Source of the DNA: JBCDJI01 sp964351865
GTDB taxonomy: Bacteria; Verrucomicrobiota; Verrucomicrobiia; Methylacidiphilales; JBCBYL01
Direction of reading: 5' to 3'
Assembly: GCA_964351865.1 (NCBI GenBank)
Contig: CAYGPJ010000005.1
Coordinates: 1-64,000, forward strand
Length of the DNA stretch: 64,000 nucleotides
This document shows, in pieces, positions 7,359-16,041 of this stretch (position 1 is the first letter of the stretch; every line of letters starts with the position of its first letter). The notes beneath the pieces are model-generated. The model ran no database searches and had not been told where the DNA came from. It saw nothing but the letters and a program-made list of their open reading frames with translations. A program made the translations under genes and the position numbers.

Positions 7359-9581
7359 TCAATCCTCTTGCGGCTTGCGATTCCGTGTGAGAGAAATCTC
7401 AATCGGTCGCTCCGCATCCAAATGCACATCCCGCTGCGGAAATGAAACCACAATTTCGGCATCATTCAGCACCTTGGCGATTTCATGCCGGACCTCGCTG
7501 CACACCTTGAGTCGCGTGTCCGTGGTGGTCCAGAAATAGACGGAAAAGTCTAATGAGTTGGCTCCGAAATCACCAAAAATACTGAACGGTTCGGGCTGCT
7601 CCAGCACCCCCTCCGTTCCCTTGACCGCTTGCACCAGATATTTCGAGGTCTCTCGAGTATCACTGCCGTAGGCCACCCCCACCTTCACTTCCGATCGCAA
7701 CACATCATCCGACAGTGTCCAGTTCGTGATGACATTTTCCAGTAACATACTGTTGGGGACGATGCGCTGGGTATGATCGGTATCACGCACCCGTGTGCTA
7801 CGCGCGCCGATCGTCTCGACCCGCAGAATACGCCCCTCCATTTCAATGATGTCCCCCTTATGAACCGGCCGCTCAATCAGTAGAATAATCCCACTGATGA
7901 AATTCTTCAAAATCTCCTGACTCCCGAAACCAACTGCTAACGCAAGTGCTCCACTTACCACCGTCAGAGATGTCAGTGAAAACCCGAAAACCTTGAAAAT
8001 AATACTGCAAACAAAGACAATCAGAAAATAGTATATCAGCTTCTCATAAGCCGCACTGGCTCCCGAACCCGCGCCAGTCCGCTTCACCAGGAATCCCCCC
8101 ATCAAGCGGCTGACATGGCCTGACAAGATAAAGCCGAGCGAAATCAACAGTAGCACCCAGAACAACTTGGAAACCGGAAACGCCCGTTCATTCACCACGA
8201 ACAACTCATAGTCCCAGAAAGCTATCAATTTGAATTTGATTTGCTCCTGCACCACAGACCATGAAATGGACTGCGTTGCAACCGCCAGTTCGTCATTCAG
8301 CACTTTCAGCTTGGAGCGCACTGATTCCGCACTCCATATCCGCTGCTGGATCGAGTCAGCAATTTCCCACAAAGCCAGATACGTCGGGCTGGCCTTCTTT
8401 TCCGCCTCTGACTCAAAAGAAGCCGCAATCTGCTCCAGTTGTTCTTCGGCACGTGCTAACTGATTTTTTAAATACTGAATGTCTGCACTAAACTGTTCCA
8501 GTTCCGTTTCCACCTTATCTTTAAGCGCCAGCTTTTCGCTTGGTGCCAGTTCGTCCTTATACAGACTGATCTGCTGTTTGGTATACTGGTAGAGTAAGTG
8601 ATGGTGTTTGATCCAGGCCTGATTCAGCGCGACCTTTTCACTGGCCGCTTTCTCGAGTAATTTCTTATCTTTGTTATCCGCATCTGTCGGCACCGCTTCC
8701 AATTCATTTTCTGCTTGATTCAGTCGCTCTTGGGCCTTGATCAGGGAAACCTGCAGTTCTCTGCCTTTCTGCTCATACGCAGCAATCAACTCCTCTTTTC
8801 TCTCAGGAGATACAACCAATGCATCTCTGGAGTTCTTAATCACTGTTTCAATGAACTCAATTTTTTGAGTAAAGATGTCTCGTTCCATGCGGGCACTGCG
8901 CGATTGCTGTCGTGCCAATTCAAGTTTTAGCTCTGCCGCGAATACCGCCAATTCGGCCGTCTCTTCCGTATCCTGATGGAGCGCCTCTTCTTTCCCTTCA
9001 CGCACATTTCGCAATTGCGCTTCTGCGGTAGCTAGCTGCTTTTCGGTTTGCGATAACTTCGGATCCAGTCGCTTTACCTCGGTTTCGATGATTTGCTTCT
9101 GCTCCTGCAGCGACTCTCTCAAGCTATAAAGCTGATCCAGCAGTTCCAGACTCACCGAATTATCATTTTCCTCCATCACCTTTTCCGGATTCCTCAATTC
9201 AGAAAGATCGACGGTTCGGCTGGCCGCTAACAAATTCAGATGACTGGTCAGTGAATTCAGGTATTCACCCAAATGATTGTCCGCTTCATAAATCAACTGC
9301 ACCCGGCGAATACTCAGCGGTTTATCCGCCTGGGATTTTGGGGGGTAGGCATACTTCGCTCGGAAGTCCTGACGCTGCGCTTTGAGTTCTTCTATTTTCT
9401 GAGTGATTTCCTGCGGAGTGGCTGGGCCGCCATTCGCCTGCCCATCAGAACCAGACACTGAATCTTGTGCGACACTCAGCGGGGAGGATACTTGAGCTGG
9501 GAGACTGAGGGTAAGTAAGCCCAGTAAGACTAAAACTATGGCGATTCGCAACGGCATCTTGCGAAGATACCTATCTCCCAT
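7359..9581 (-). CDS. MscS-family mechanosensitive channel with long periplasmic coiled coil
   Basis: A large MscS/MscK-like channel of about 740 residues. A signal peptide or first membrane helix (IAIVLVLLGLLTLSL) precedes about 400 residues of charged, coiled-coil-rich sequence of the MscK N-domain type. Then come at least three membrane helices and the MscS core: pore helix ALALAVGFGSQEILKNFI, then ERPVHKGDIIEMEG and IVPNSMLLENVITNW of the beta domain. The gene protects against osmotic down-shock in known members. The ATG at 9581 is chosen because it places a signal peptide at the N-terminus; a GTG at 9656 in the same frame would add 25 polar residues. It is a single-gene unit. Confidence 0.88.
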   Translation of the reverse strand: MGDRYLRKMPLRIAIVLVLLGLLTLSLPAQVSSPLSVAQDSVSGSDGQANGGPATPQEITQKIEELKAQRQDFRAKYAYPPKSQADKPLSIRRVQLIYEADNHLGEYLNSLTSHLNLLAASRTVDLSELRNPEKVMEENDNSVSLELLDQLYSLRESLQEQKQIIETEVKRLDPKLSQTEKQLATAEAQLRNVREGKEEALHQDTEETAELAVFAAELKLELARQQSRSARMERDIFTQKIEFIETVIKNSRDALVVSPERKEELIAAYEQKGRELQVSLIKAQERLNQAENELEAVPTDADNKDKKLLEKAASEKVALNQAWIKHHHLLYQYTKQQISLYKDELAPSEKLALKDKVETELEQFSADIQYLKNQLARAEEQLEQIAASFESEAEKKASPTYLALWEIADSIQQRIWSAESVRSKLKVLNDELAVATQSISWSVVQEQIKFKLIAFWDYELFVVNERAFPVSKLFWVLLLISLGFILSGHVSRLMGGFLVKRTGAGSGASAAYEKLIYYFLIVFVCSIIFKVFGFSLTSLTVVSGALALAVGFGSQEILKNFISGIILLIERPVHKGDIIEMEGRILRVETIGARSTRVRDTDHTQRIVPNSMLLENVITNWTLSDDVLRSEVKVGVAYGSDTRETSKYLVQAVKGTEGVLEQPEPFSIFGDFGANSLDFSVYFWTTTDTRLKVCSEVRHEIAKVLNDAEIVVSFPQRDVHLDAERPIEISLTRNRKPQED

Positions 9582-9720
9582 GGAATGCAAAGCCCTAGAA
9601 GTCTGGACGAGCTTGACCCGATTTTGTGGAGCGCGACCATCTTTGTTCCCGATCACGCCGGGTATGGGGATCTCGCCAAGTCTTTACTTCCAAAACCCCC
9701 TCAAAGGGACCGGAAGCCAG

Positions 9721-10266
9721 CTAGGCCTTAGCAGCCACTGGTCGCACGTTACGGCGGGTCTTCACTCGTGCCACACGCTTGATCGGTCTGGAGAGGTCGG
9801 TAAAGGCAATGCTTCCCTCCCAACCACGCGCGTAATACACCGCACCCAGTTGAAAACCGGATTGAGGAAATGTCGTTGGCATTTCCAGCAGCGCAATTTC
9901 TTTAATCCCGAAACCGCTCTCCTTCACATCGCGCAAACGCGCTTTGGTCCAGGCATGATTGACGGTCATCAGGAAAACGATGTGATCGGCCACTTGCATC
10001 CCGTGCGCCAGAAACGGACGAATTTTACTCCAGGGCGGATTTGTCACGATCCAATCCACCTGGCGATCCCAGTCAAAAAAATCTTTACCTTGGCTCAACT
10101 CGCACCATTCGGCACCCGGCATGGCATCAAGAAAGTGTCCCTGGCCGCAGCATGGTTCCAGAATACGACCCGTCGGCCCGAAGTGCTTGACCAGTCTCTG
10201 AGCCATCTCAGGCGGGGTCTGCACCACATCATCACTGCTGTAGTTTCGATTCGGTTGACAACGCAT
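9721..10266 (-). CDS. Small orphan SAM-dependent methyltransferase with NPPW motif (adenine-specific type)
   Basis: A 181-residue protein with motif I ILEPCCGQGHFLDA (about 35-48) and motif IV TNPPW (about 74-78). NPP[WY] is the catalytic signature of amino-group methylation of adenine in DNA and of some protein or RNA N-methyltransferases. There is no visible target-recognition domain, and no restriction endonuclease or specificity gene beside it, so it is orphan and compact. The C-terminus is basic (RVKTRRNVRPVAAKA), consistent with nucleic-acid binding. The upstream DNA (10267-10320) is AT-rich. It stands between the MscS gene and the exopolysaccharide island. The substrate is unknown. Confidence 0.7.
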   Translation of the reverse strand: MRCQPNRNYSSDDVVQTPPEMAQRLVKHFGPTGRILEPCCGQGHFLDAMPGAEWCELSQGKDFFDWDRQVDWIVTNPPWSKIRPFLAHGMQVADHIVFLMTVNHAWTKARLRDVKESGFGIKEIALLEMPTTFPQSGFQLGAVYYARGWEGSIAFTDLSRPIKRVARVKTRRNVRPVAAKA

Positions 10267-10321
10267 TTCTACGGTCTACCGACTTTTTACGTAAAAGTAT
10301 ATAAAAAAGTTTATCGAGGAC

Positions 10322-11398
10322 TTAAATATTCGTCAGTCGTTCGGTTCGGGTATCTTTCCAGATACCTTGCGTAGTACCCCGCTTCAATGTTCTATTTGCC
10401 CACACGTAAACAATCAAATCCATGAGCCACCCGATCAGGGCGGCAGGAAATGCTGAAAAACGTCGACCAACGGGCAATCCCAAAAGACGTTTCCAACGGA
10501 CAGAGAGCGCCCCTTCATGCATGACCCACCAACCGCCCTCAGTTACTCGCCGACGGATTTCGACTAAAAACCAGTCAGCACTACGCGCATCTTCCTCCTT
10601 TAAAACCACTTCTGCATCGCGTCCCTTTTCAGACTCGCTCTTTAGGTAGTCGCGCAAATAGGTATAAATCGTGTGGCCCATGGCCTGACGCCGCTGATTG
10701 GGAAGGATGTCCTTAATCGTTAAATAGGCCTCAAATACATGTGCGGCCTCAGGTGCCCGGCAGATTCGGCTATTGTCCACGGCCTCACGATATCCGTTGG
10801 TACAAAGAAATTGCTTTAAAAAGCCATCTTCCACGATGAGTCCTTTCGGCATGACAATACGCCGCAAGGTATCCGCGCGTGCTGCATAGAGTTGCCCAGT
10901 CAACTGCCCCGGTGCTGCTTTGGTCATACCTGAAATTTTCAAAGAAATCTTTTCGGTCCAGGACGGATCGGCTTTCAAAGCGATGTGTTTTACCGGCTCG
11001 TCCGTCGATGCCACAACGGAGGAATCCTGCTCCAGAACCATAATCATATTTTCCAGAGTCCGATCCCCCAGAAAGCGGATATCCGCATCCGCCAAAATGA
11101 AGATACCAGTCTCAGGACGACTTTCCCGGTGTACGAGAACATTCCAGGCATTTATTTTCCCTGGTTCTTTTAATTCAACGACTCGACCGGCACATGAAGC
11201 AGTCGCGAGATCTTGCAATACTTTGCGGGCGACCACCGCCGTTTGGTCTGTGCATCCGTTAGCCACCACAACGATCTCTACCTGACGGCAAGCCTTCTCC
11301 TGCAGGAGACTTTGTGCAAAAACCCCTTCCAAAGTCGTTTCAATGGAATCCTGCTCATTCCAGGCCAGTATCCCGATCGTTATCCATTCTTCTGCCAT
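10322..11398 (-). CDS. Family 2 glycosyltransferase
   Basis: A 358-residue GT-A-fold glycosyltransferase. The start ITIGILAWNEQDSIETTL is a classic GT2 N-terminus. The metal-binding DxD is in FILADADIRFLG (about residue 110), and later blocks include VEDGFLK and the QRRQAMGH motif like the QxxRW region of processive enzymes. A C-terminal hydrophobic segment (FPAALIGWLMDLIVYVWA) may anchor it to the membrane. It follows the nucleotidyltransferase-fold gene by 8 bp on the same strand, so the leftward STAS, nucleotidyltransferase and GT2 genes form one transcription unit. Probably adds a sugar during exopolysaccharide assembly; donor unknown. Confidence 0.85.
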   Translation of the reverse strand: MAEEWITIGILAWNEQDSIETTLEGVFAQSLLQEKACRQVEIVVVANGCTDQTAVVARKVLQDLATASCAGRVVELKEPGKINAWNVLVHRESRPETGIFILADADIRFLGDRTLENMIMVLEQDSSVVASTDEPVKHIALKADPSWTEKISLKISGMTKAAPGQLTGQLYAARADTLRRIVMPKGLIVEDGFLKQFLCTNGYREAVDNSRICRAPEAAHVFEAYLTIKDILPNQRRQAMGHTIYTYLRDYLKSESEKGRDAEVVLKEEDARSADWFLVEIRRRVTEGGWWVMHEGALSVRWKRLLGLPVGRRFSAFPAALIGWLMDLIVYVWANRTLKRGTTQGIWKDTRTERLTNI

Positions 11399-11406
11399 GA
11401 AAACTT

Positions 11407-12561
11407 TTAGTTATAGCAATGCCACCAGTGCCGGTAGGCATCATGAACCGCCTGTTCTGATGGGGTACTTAGATTGAGCCATTTAGCCGCACCCTCGTAG
11501 CGATTCGGATGATCGTTACTCTGCAGACACGCCAGTGCCCGCTGAAGTGTTCCACGGGGGTATTCGGTCACATGCGGCAAACTCCCACGTCCCTTGACTC
11601 GATCTCTGACCCGGAGCAAGGCTGATTTCCAGATCGGGATTTGCGGCAGTAAGTTTTCGGGAGAGTGCGCATACTCCATCAAATCCGCATAGTTTCGTTC
11701 CATCCGCGTGCCCTCTACCCAGAGGAACACACTCTGCCATAAATCCCTCAACTCACGATGGTGAGACTCGATTTCCCCTTGGGTCCAGTCGGGGTAGCTT
11801 GGACTTAGTTTAAAATTCACCCCGATCCGATGCCACTCACGGATTTGCTCCATTCGGCCGGGAAGCTGTCCCGAGTTCAGTCTCTCAAGTCTTTTTCCCC
11901 TTTCACGGCAGGAATGGTGGTATTGACCCGATGCGGTCAGAACGGCATCTCCAATGGCCAGTTTCATTTTTCCCTGGAGTCGCTGGACATATCCATCCCG
12001 CGCACGGGGAGTGTTCTTTTCCAGGGCATACGATGCAAAGTAATGACTGCTCCCACGATTGAATAAGAGACGAGTCGCTTCACTCAATGGAATCTCATCA
12101 GCGGCCATTAGGCTTGAGGGTAATTTCTCCAGCCATTCCAAAGATCCATAAACAGGAACATGCGCTGAAAGCAGATCATAGGTGAACATGGTCGTGCCAC
12201 CCGACACCAGCGAGTGTTGTGACATCCACTTGAATTCCACTTCTATACCCGTTCGTTCCTCACCTTCCTGTATCCAACGTCGAACCCAGTCTTCCCACCA
12301 TGGAGGTCTTCCCGGGAACGAGGTAATGACATAGAACTCCAGATCATTGTAAAGCTCCGGAGGACCATTATCAGGAGGATAGTAGACTCCTCCTTCACCG
12401 CGACCATAGCCTCCGGCCAGCAGGCAGGTAACCTGCCTCTCGCTAACACCTAATTGAGCTAGCGACTCTGACATATTACTCAACAATTTCTCCAATCGGT
12501 CCTGAAGCATCGGGACCAATTCGACGAAAAACACAGGGGAACAACTAGCTTCGAATTTCAA
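11407..12561 (-). CDS. Nucleotidyltransferase-fold protein of unknown function
   Basis: A 384-residue protein not recognised by name. The segment LLAGGYGRGEGGV (about 48-60) followed by YNDLEFYV (about 71-78) matches the pol-beta nucleotidyltransferase pattern of a glycine-rich turn followed by a D-x-E metal pair. The rest is mainly helical and tryptophan-rich. Nothing resembles an antibiotic-resistance or tRNA-nucleotidyl domain. It sits between a STAS gene (17-bp overlap) and a GT2 gene (8-bp gap), so it probably works with the polysaccharide machinery, perhaps by nucleotidylating a protein or sugar acceptor. That role is inference; the fold call rests on one motif. Confidence 0.6.
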   Translation of the reverse strand: MKFEASCSPVFFVELVPMLQDRLEKLLSNMSESLAQLGVSERQVTCLLAGGYGRGEGGVYYPPDNGPPELYNDLEFYVITSFPGRPPWWEDWVRRWIQEGEERTGIEVEFKWMSQHSLVSGGTTMFTYDLLSAHVPVYGSLEWLEKLPSSLMAADEIPLSEATRLLFNRGSSHYFASYALEKNTPRARDGYVQRLQGKMKLAIGDAVLTASGQYHHSCRERGKRLERLNSGQLPGRMEQIREWHRIGVNFKLSPSYPDWTQGEIESHHRELRDLWQSVFLWVEGTRMERNYADLMEYAHSPENLLPQIPIWKSALLRVRDRVKGRGSLPHVTEYPRGTLQRALACLQSNDHPNRYEGAAKWLNLSTPSEQAVHDAYRHWWHCYN

Positions 12562-12859
12562 AAATGCGGTTGAGTCTGAGCAGTTCGATGACCGTCTGCA
12601 CCTGACTCTTTACCTGGGTCAGAATAACATGGCCTTCGTTTGGAGCTAATTTCTTGTGAGCGCTAAGCAGCGCACCAATACCGGAACTGTCTATAAAGGT
12701 CACTGACTCCAGATTAATCTCAATATCTCGAATCCCTTCTTGCCAGGATTGTAAAAATTCGGATTTAAAATCGCGGGCGCATGCCGCATCCAGACGCTGG
12801 CACTTTAAAACAATCTTCAAGGTAGTGCCATCTGCAGAAGAATCCATTATGGAACTCAT
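12545..12859 (-). CDS. STAS-domain protein (anti-sigma factor antagonist type)
   Basis: A 104-residue single STAS domain of the SpoIIAA/RsbV type. The phosphorylation loop FIDSSGIGALL is intact with Asp57 and Ser58. In known systems an RsbW-type kinase phosphorylates this serine and a PP2C phosphatase removes it. Both activities are encoded by one protein at 16042-17787 across the divergent intergenic region, which makes this the natural partner. No sigma factor gene is in the window, so the downstream target may be one of the polysaccharide proteins. It is first in the leftward unit STAS, nucleotidyltransferase, GT2. Confidence 0.88.
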   Translation of the reverse strand: MSSIMDSSADGTTLKIVLKCQRLDAACARDFKSEFLQSWQEGIRDIEINLESVTFIDSSGIGALLSAHKKLAPNEGHVILTQVKSQVQTVIELLRLNRIFEIRS

Positions 12860-12873
12860 TTCTCTTTTATAGC

Positions 12874-12902
12874 TTGTGAGAAAACGAAATCAATTGTAAT
12901 AT
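12874..12902 (+). promoter_or_regulatory. Possible promoter for rightward polysaccharide unit
   Basis: TTGTGA (12874-12879), a 17-nt spacer and TAATAT (12897-12902) give a 4/6 plus 4/6 match to a housekeeping-sigma promoter. Transcription would begin about 12 nt before the GT4 start codon. The 61-bp region is shared with the divergent STAS gene. Sequence match only. Confidence 0.35.
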
Positions 12903-12920
12903 CCAAAACGTCCAAAATAT

Positions 12921-14105
12921 ATGAACCTTCTGTATGTCCACGAGACGTTGGGAAGTTTGGGGGGAGCCGAAGCTAACGTTTTGATTACCGCCACCGAACT
13001 CAATAAGCAAGGTGTCACGGTAGGGCTTTTCTCTAGCGGGTCTTCTGGTAAGAATGAGTCCGCATGGAATACAGTTTTTGAGTCTCATTCTTACCGCTTG
13101 GGCCAGCATTCCATCTCTGAAATTCAGCAGTCTTTCCAGCCGGATCTGATCTATGTCCACAAGTGGGACGATCTAGCAACGCTGGAAGCCTGGAGACAAA
13201 CCGGAAACCCCATCGTGCGCATGGTGCATGACCATGATGTCTATTGCCTACGCAGCTATAAGTATCACCCCCTCACCCGTAAGGTGTGTCACCGGGCCGC
13301 AGGCCTCATGTGCATATTCCCTTGCCTGGGAGTCGTTAAACGCGACCGTGAAGGCCTGCTGCCGATTCAACTTTTAAGTTATCGTGATAAGCTCACAGAA
13401 ATTGAGATTAACCGGAAATTCGACGCCCATTTCGTGGTAACCGAATATATGCGCAACGAACTGGAAATAAACCAGTTCCCTAAAAATCGCATCCATATTT
13501 TCCCTCCCGTTCCGCGGGAGGTAAAGCCTTTGACCAGTTCGTTCAGCGATCGCAATCTCATCGTATTTGCAGGGCAGATTATACGGGGAAAAGGCGTGGA
13601 TATCCTACTCAAAGCTTTGAGTGCCATGAAGGAACCGTTCGAAGCGATTATACTTGGAGACGGCAACCACCGCTCATATTGCGAAGTACTTTGTCGTAAA
13701 CTCAATCTTCAGGATCGCGTCCATTTTGCCGGATTTGTTCCCCAAGAAGAGTTGCGTAATTATTACGCCGAAGCCACTGCCGTGGTTGTTCCCTCCGTCT
13801 GGCCTGAACCTATTGCCACCATCGGGCTGGAAGTGATGCGCTACGGACTTCCTGTGGTAGCTTTTGATGCTGGAGGTATCAGTGATTGGCTCAAAGATGG
13901 TGAAAACGGCTACCTCGTTCCCTGGATGGACACAGACTGTTTCGCCTCACATCTTGACAGTTTGATGCAAGACAAGGATCAAGCGCGGAGGATGGGTGAA
14001 GCCGGCCGCCACCGAGTGGAACGTGACTATGGTTTTAATGAGTATATCAACCGACTTCGCTTATCATTAGAAGCCCTGTCGAAACGCGAAACGTTACCAA
14101 AGTGA
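12921..14105 (+). CDS. Family 4 glycosyltransferase
   Basis: A 394-residue GT-B enzyme. The N-terminus MNLLYVHETLGSLGGAEANV has the GGAE motif typical of GT4 acceptor domains. The C-terminal donor domain has LIVFAGQIIRGKGVDILL and VPSVWPEPIATIGLEVM, the E-x7-E retaining-transferase signature, then GLPVVAFDAGGISDWL. It overlaps the sugar-phosphate transferase gene by 4 bp (ATGA), so the two are translationally coupled. It probably adds a sugar to the lipid-linked intermediate in exopolysaccharide synthesis; the sugar is not predictable. Confidence 0.9.
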   Translation: MNLLYVHETLGSLGGAEANVLITATELNKQGVTVGLFSSGSSGKNESAWNTVFESHSYRLGQHSISEIQQSFQPDLIYVHKWDDLATLEAWRQTGNPIVRMVHDHDVYCLRSYKYHPLTRKVCHRAAGLMCIFPCLGVVKRDREGLLPIQLLSYRDKLTEIEINRKFDAHFVVTEYMRNELEINQFPKNRIHIFPPVPREVKPLTSSFSDRNLIVFAGQIIRGKGVDILLKALSAMKEPFEAIILGDGNHRSYCEVLCRKLNLQDRVHFAGFVPQEELRNYYAEATAVVVPSVWPEPIATIGLEVMRYGLPVVAFDAGGISDWLKDGENGYLVPWMDTDCFASHLDSLMQDKDQARRMGEAGRHRVERDYGFNEYINRLRLSLEALSKRETLPK

Positions 14106-14854
14106 TGAATCGACGCCCCCAATCTTCAGAATCCTCTTGGCGTGACGAGGAGCTAGCTCACTATTGGGAACAAGCCTCAACCGCTTCAGGGAGGGCTCGC
14201 ATTTCGTTTCGCCTCTGGCGGAAACGAGTGCTCTGGAAGCTTGTCGTCAACAGCTCGCTGGCGCTGAAACGGATTATTGACGTCATGGCTTCAGGTTTAG
14301 GCCTGCTCGCTATTTCACCACTCCTTGTCTCGGTCATCGCTATCATCAAACTCGAAGACGGGGGGCCGATTTTCTTCAAGCAGGAACGAGTCGGCTTGCG
14401 CGGGAGTCGCTTTGGCATGTGGAAATTCCGTTCCATGGTCCCGAATGCAGACCAGATCAAAGACGAGTTGTTAGAAGATAATGAAATGGAAGGTGGCGTC
14501 ACTTTCAAAATGAAAGATGATCCTCGCATTACCCGGATCGGAAAATTCATCCGCAAGTATTCCATCGATGAACTTCCTCAACTATGGAACGTGTTCTGTG
14601 GCGACATGTCTCTTGTTGGTCCCCGGCCCCCTGTCCCAAAAGAAGTTGCGGAATATACGGTCGAGCAACGTCAGCGCCTGCTGGCAACACCAGGCTTAAC
14701 CTGCTTCTGGCAGGTGGGAGGCCGCAGTGATATCGATTTCGAAGGACAGGTGGAACTGGATTTAAAATATATCCGCTCTGAAAATTTATGCACTGATATT
14801 AAGTTGCTTTTTCTGACTATACCCGCCGTCTTACTAGGGAAAGGAGCCTACTGA
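14102..14854 (+). CDS. Undecaprenyl-phosphate sugar-1-phosphate transferase (short, PglC-like form)
   Basis: A 250-residue bacterial sugar transferase that would start the polysaccharide repeat unit by moving a sugar-1-phosphate onto undecaprenyl phosphate at the inner membrane. One membrane helix (about 60-82) leads into the catalytic core: KQERVGLRGSRFGMWKFRSM, IDELPQLWNVF, GDMSLVGPRPP and PGLTCFWQVGGRSD are all canonical. The long multi-helix N-terminus of WcaJ/WbaP is absent, so this is the minimal monotopic type. It overlaps the upstream GT4 by 4 bp and the next gene by 1 bp (TGATG). Confidence 0.93.
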   Translation: MMNRRPQSSESSWRDEELAHYWEQASTASGRARISFRLWRKRVLWKLVVNSSLALKRIIDVMASGLGLLAISPLLVSVIAIIKLEDGGPIFFKQERVGLRGSRFGMWKFRSMVPNADQIKDELLEDNEMEGGVTFKMKDDPRITRIGKFIRKYSIDELPQLWNVFCGDMSLVGPRPPVPKEVAEYTVEQRQRLLATPGLTCFWQVGGRSDIDFEGQVELDLKYIRSENLCTDIKLLFLTIPAVLLGKGAY

Positions 14855-16038
14855 TGAATCAGAGGCACCAGAAAAAACTTCAGCTTTTCCTCCCTGACTG
14901 GTCCTTTCTGGATCAACTCTGGAAATCTCATCTTCCCATAGCCCTCTGGCCGGTCGGCAAACAACCCCTGCTATTCCATTGGATGGACTGGGCCGTCAGG
15001 CAGGGAATAGCAACCGTAGAGATAGCCACAGCCGACAGGCCTGCCGAAATTCGACAGTCGCTCGGGTCGGGACATTACTGGTCACGTGAGGTCAAAGTCA
15101 CATCGCTGCGAGTTTCTGAACCTCCCGATGAACACTTTCTGCATGTGAAGGGGCTTCCGGAGGGAGAGGCAAAGACTCCAGCGGATGCGCGCCAACTGCT
15201 CCAGCAATGGTGGCAGTGGAATGTCGAATGGCTGGATCAACCCAGACCAGATGGCCCCCGATTGGAAAAAGAGCATATCAAAGGAGTTTGGATCGAACCC
15301 GGCGTGCGAATTCACCCGACAGCTCAACTGACCCCGCCCGTATGGATCGGCACCCGCAGTGAAATCGGCAAGTCCTGCCGCATCGGCCCCTACGCCTTGA
15401 TTGGATCAAAGTGTGTAGTCGATGAGGACGTAGTGATAACTCAAAGTATGCTGCAAGCCGGTAGCTATGCCGGAAGACACATCGCTCTCCAGCACATGAT
15501 TGCCGACGGCGGAATCCTGCTCGACACAAATAAGGGCATACGCGTCGATATTCCGGAGGCATTCGTCCTGAGTCGCCCTGATGACCTTGATCCTCCTCCC
15601 AGTTGGCTAAGCCGCTCTCTGGCTGGAATGGTTTGGTTATTGCTGGCCTTACCTGCCCTCACCCTGAGGGGAGCCACCGTCGTGCGACCCGGCGTTGTCC
15701 TTGCCAATGGTGATATCATTAACGTGGCTGAAGGTTCTCGGGGACCACTACTCCTGCGACGCTGGTCATGGCTGCCTCAGATTATTCGAGGGCGTTTCCA
15801 TTGGTTCGGAGTTCTCCCACGTTCAGCGGAGGCACTAATGTCGGTTCCTGCTGAAACAGGCCAGCGCATCCATCATGCCAGAACTGGAATTTTCTCTCTA
15901 GCAGATGTTCACGGCGTCCATCACCCGAATCATGAAGAAGAGTGGGTTCATGCGGCATACCAGGCACTTGCAGATACCGGGGAAATGCGCAAAATGCTAC
16001 TCAAGTCCACATGGACTTTGCTGACAAAAATTCCCTGA
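14854..16038 (+). CDS. Hexapeptide-repeat protein with degenerate nucleotidyltransferase and sugar-transferase segments
   Basis: A 394-residue composite. Residues about 25-70 (PIALWPVGKQPLLFHWMDWA, then IATVEIAT) resemble a sugar-nucleotidyltransferase domain but lack the GGxGTRL nucleotide-binding motif. Residues about 145-225 form a left-handed beta-helix of hexapeptide repeats (IHPTAQLTPPVWIG, CRIGPYALIG). After a membrane helix (about 256-272), LPQIIRGRFHWFGVLPRS (307-324) looks like a worn LPQLWNV-GDMSLVGPRP block of sugar transferases, and TGIFSLADVHG like the PGITGLWQV block. It may be a catalytically dead scaffold or regulator of the active sugar transferase encoded just upstream, which it overlaps by 1 bp. 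An AAGGAG site precedes the ATG. Confidence 0.65.
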   Translation: MNQRHQKKLQLFLPDWSFLDQLWKSHLPIALWPVGKQPLLFHWMDWAVRQGIATVEIATADRPAEIRQSLGSGHYWSREVKVTSLRVSEPPDEHFLHVKGLPEGEAKTPADARQLLQQWWQWNVEWLDQPRPDGPRLEKEHIKGVWIEPGVRIHPTAQLTPPVWIGTRSEIGKSCRIGPYALIGSKCVVDEDVVITQSMLQAGSYAGRHIALQHMIADGGILLDTNKGIRVDIPEAFVLSRPDDLDPPPSWLSRSLAGMVWLLLALPALTLRGATVVRPGVVLANGDIINVAEGSRGPLLLRRWSWLPQIIRGRFHWFGVLPRSAEALMSVPAETGQRIHHARTGIFSLADVHGVHHPNHEEEWVHAAYQALADTGEMRKMLLKSTWTLLTKIP

Positions 16039-16041
16039 AAA

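Noticed and set aside
9538..10374. Plus-strand open frame of 278 codons
   Set aside because: It overlaps the methyltransferase and the ends of two real genes on the other strand and has no recognisable domain.
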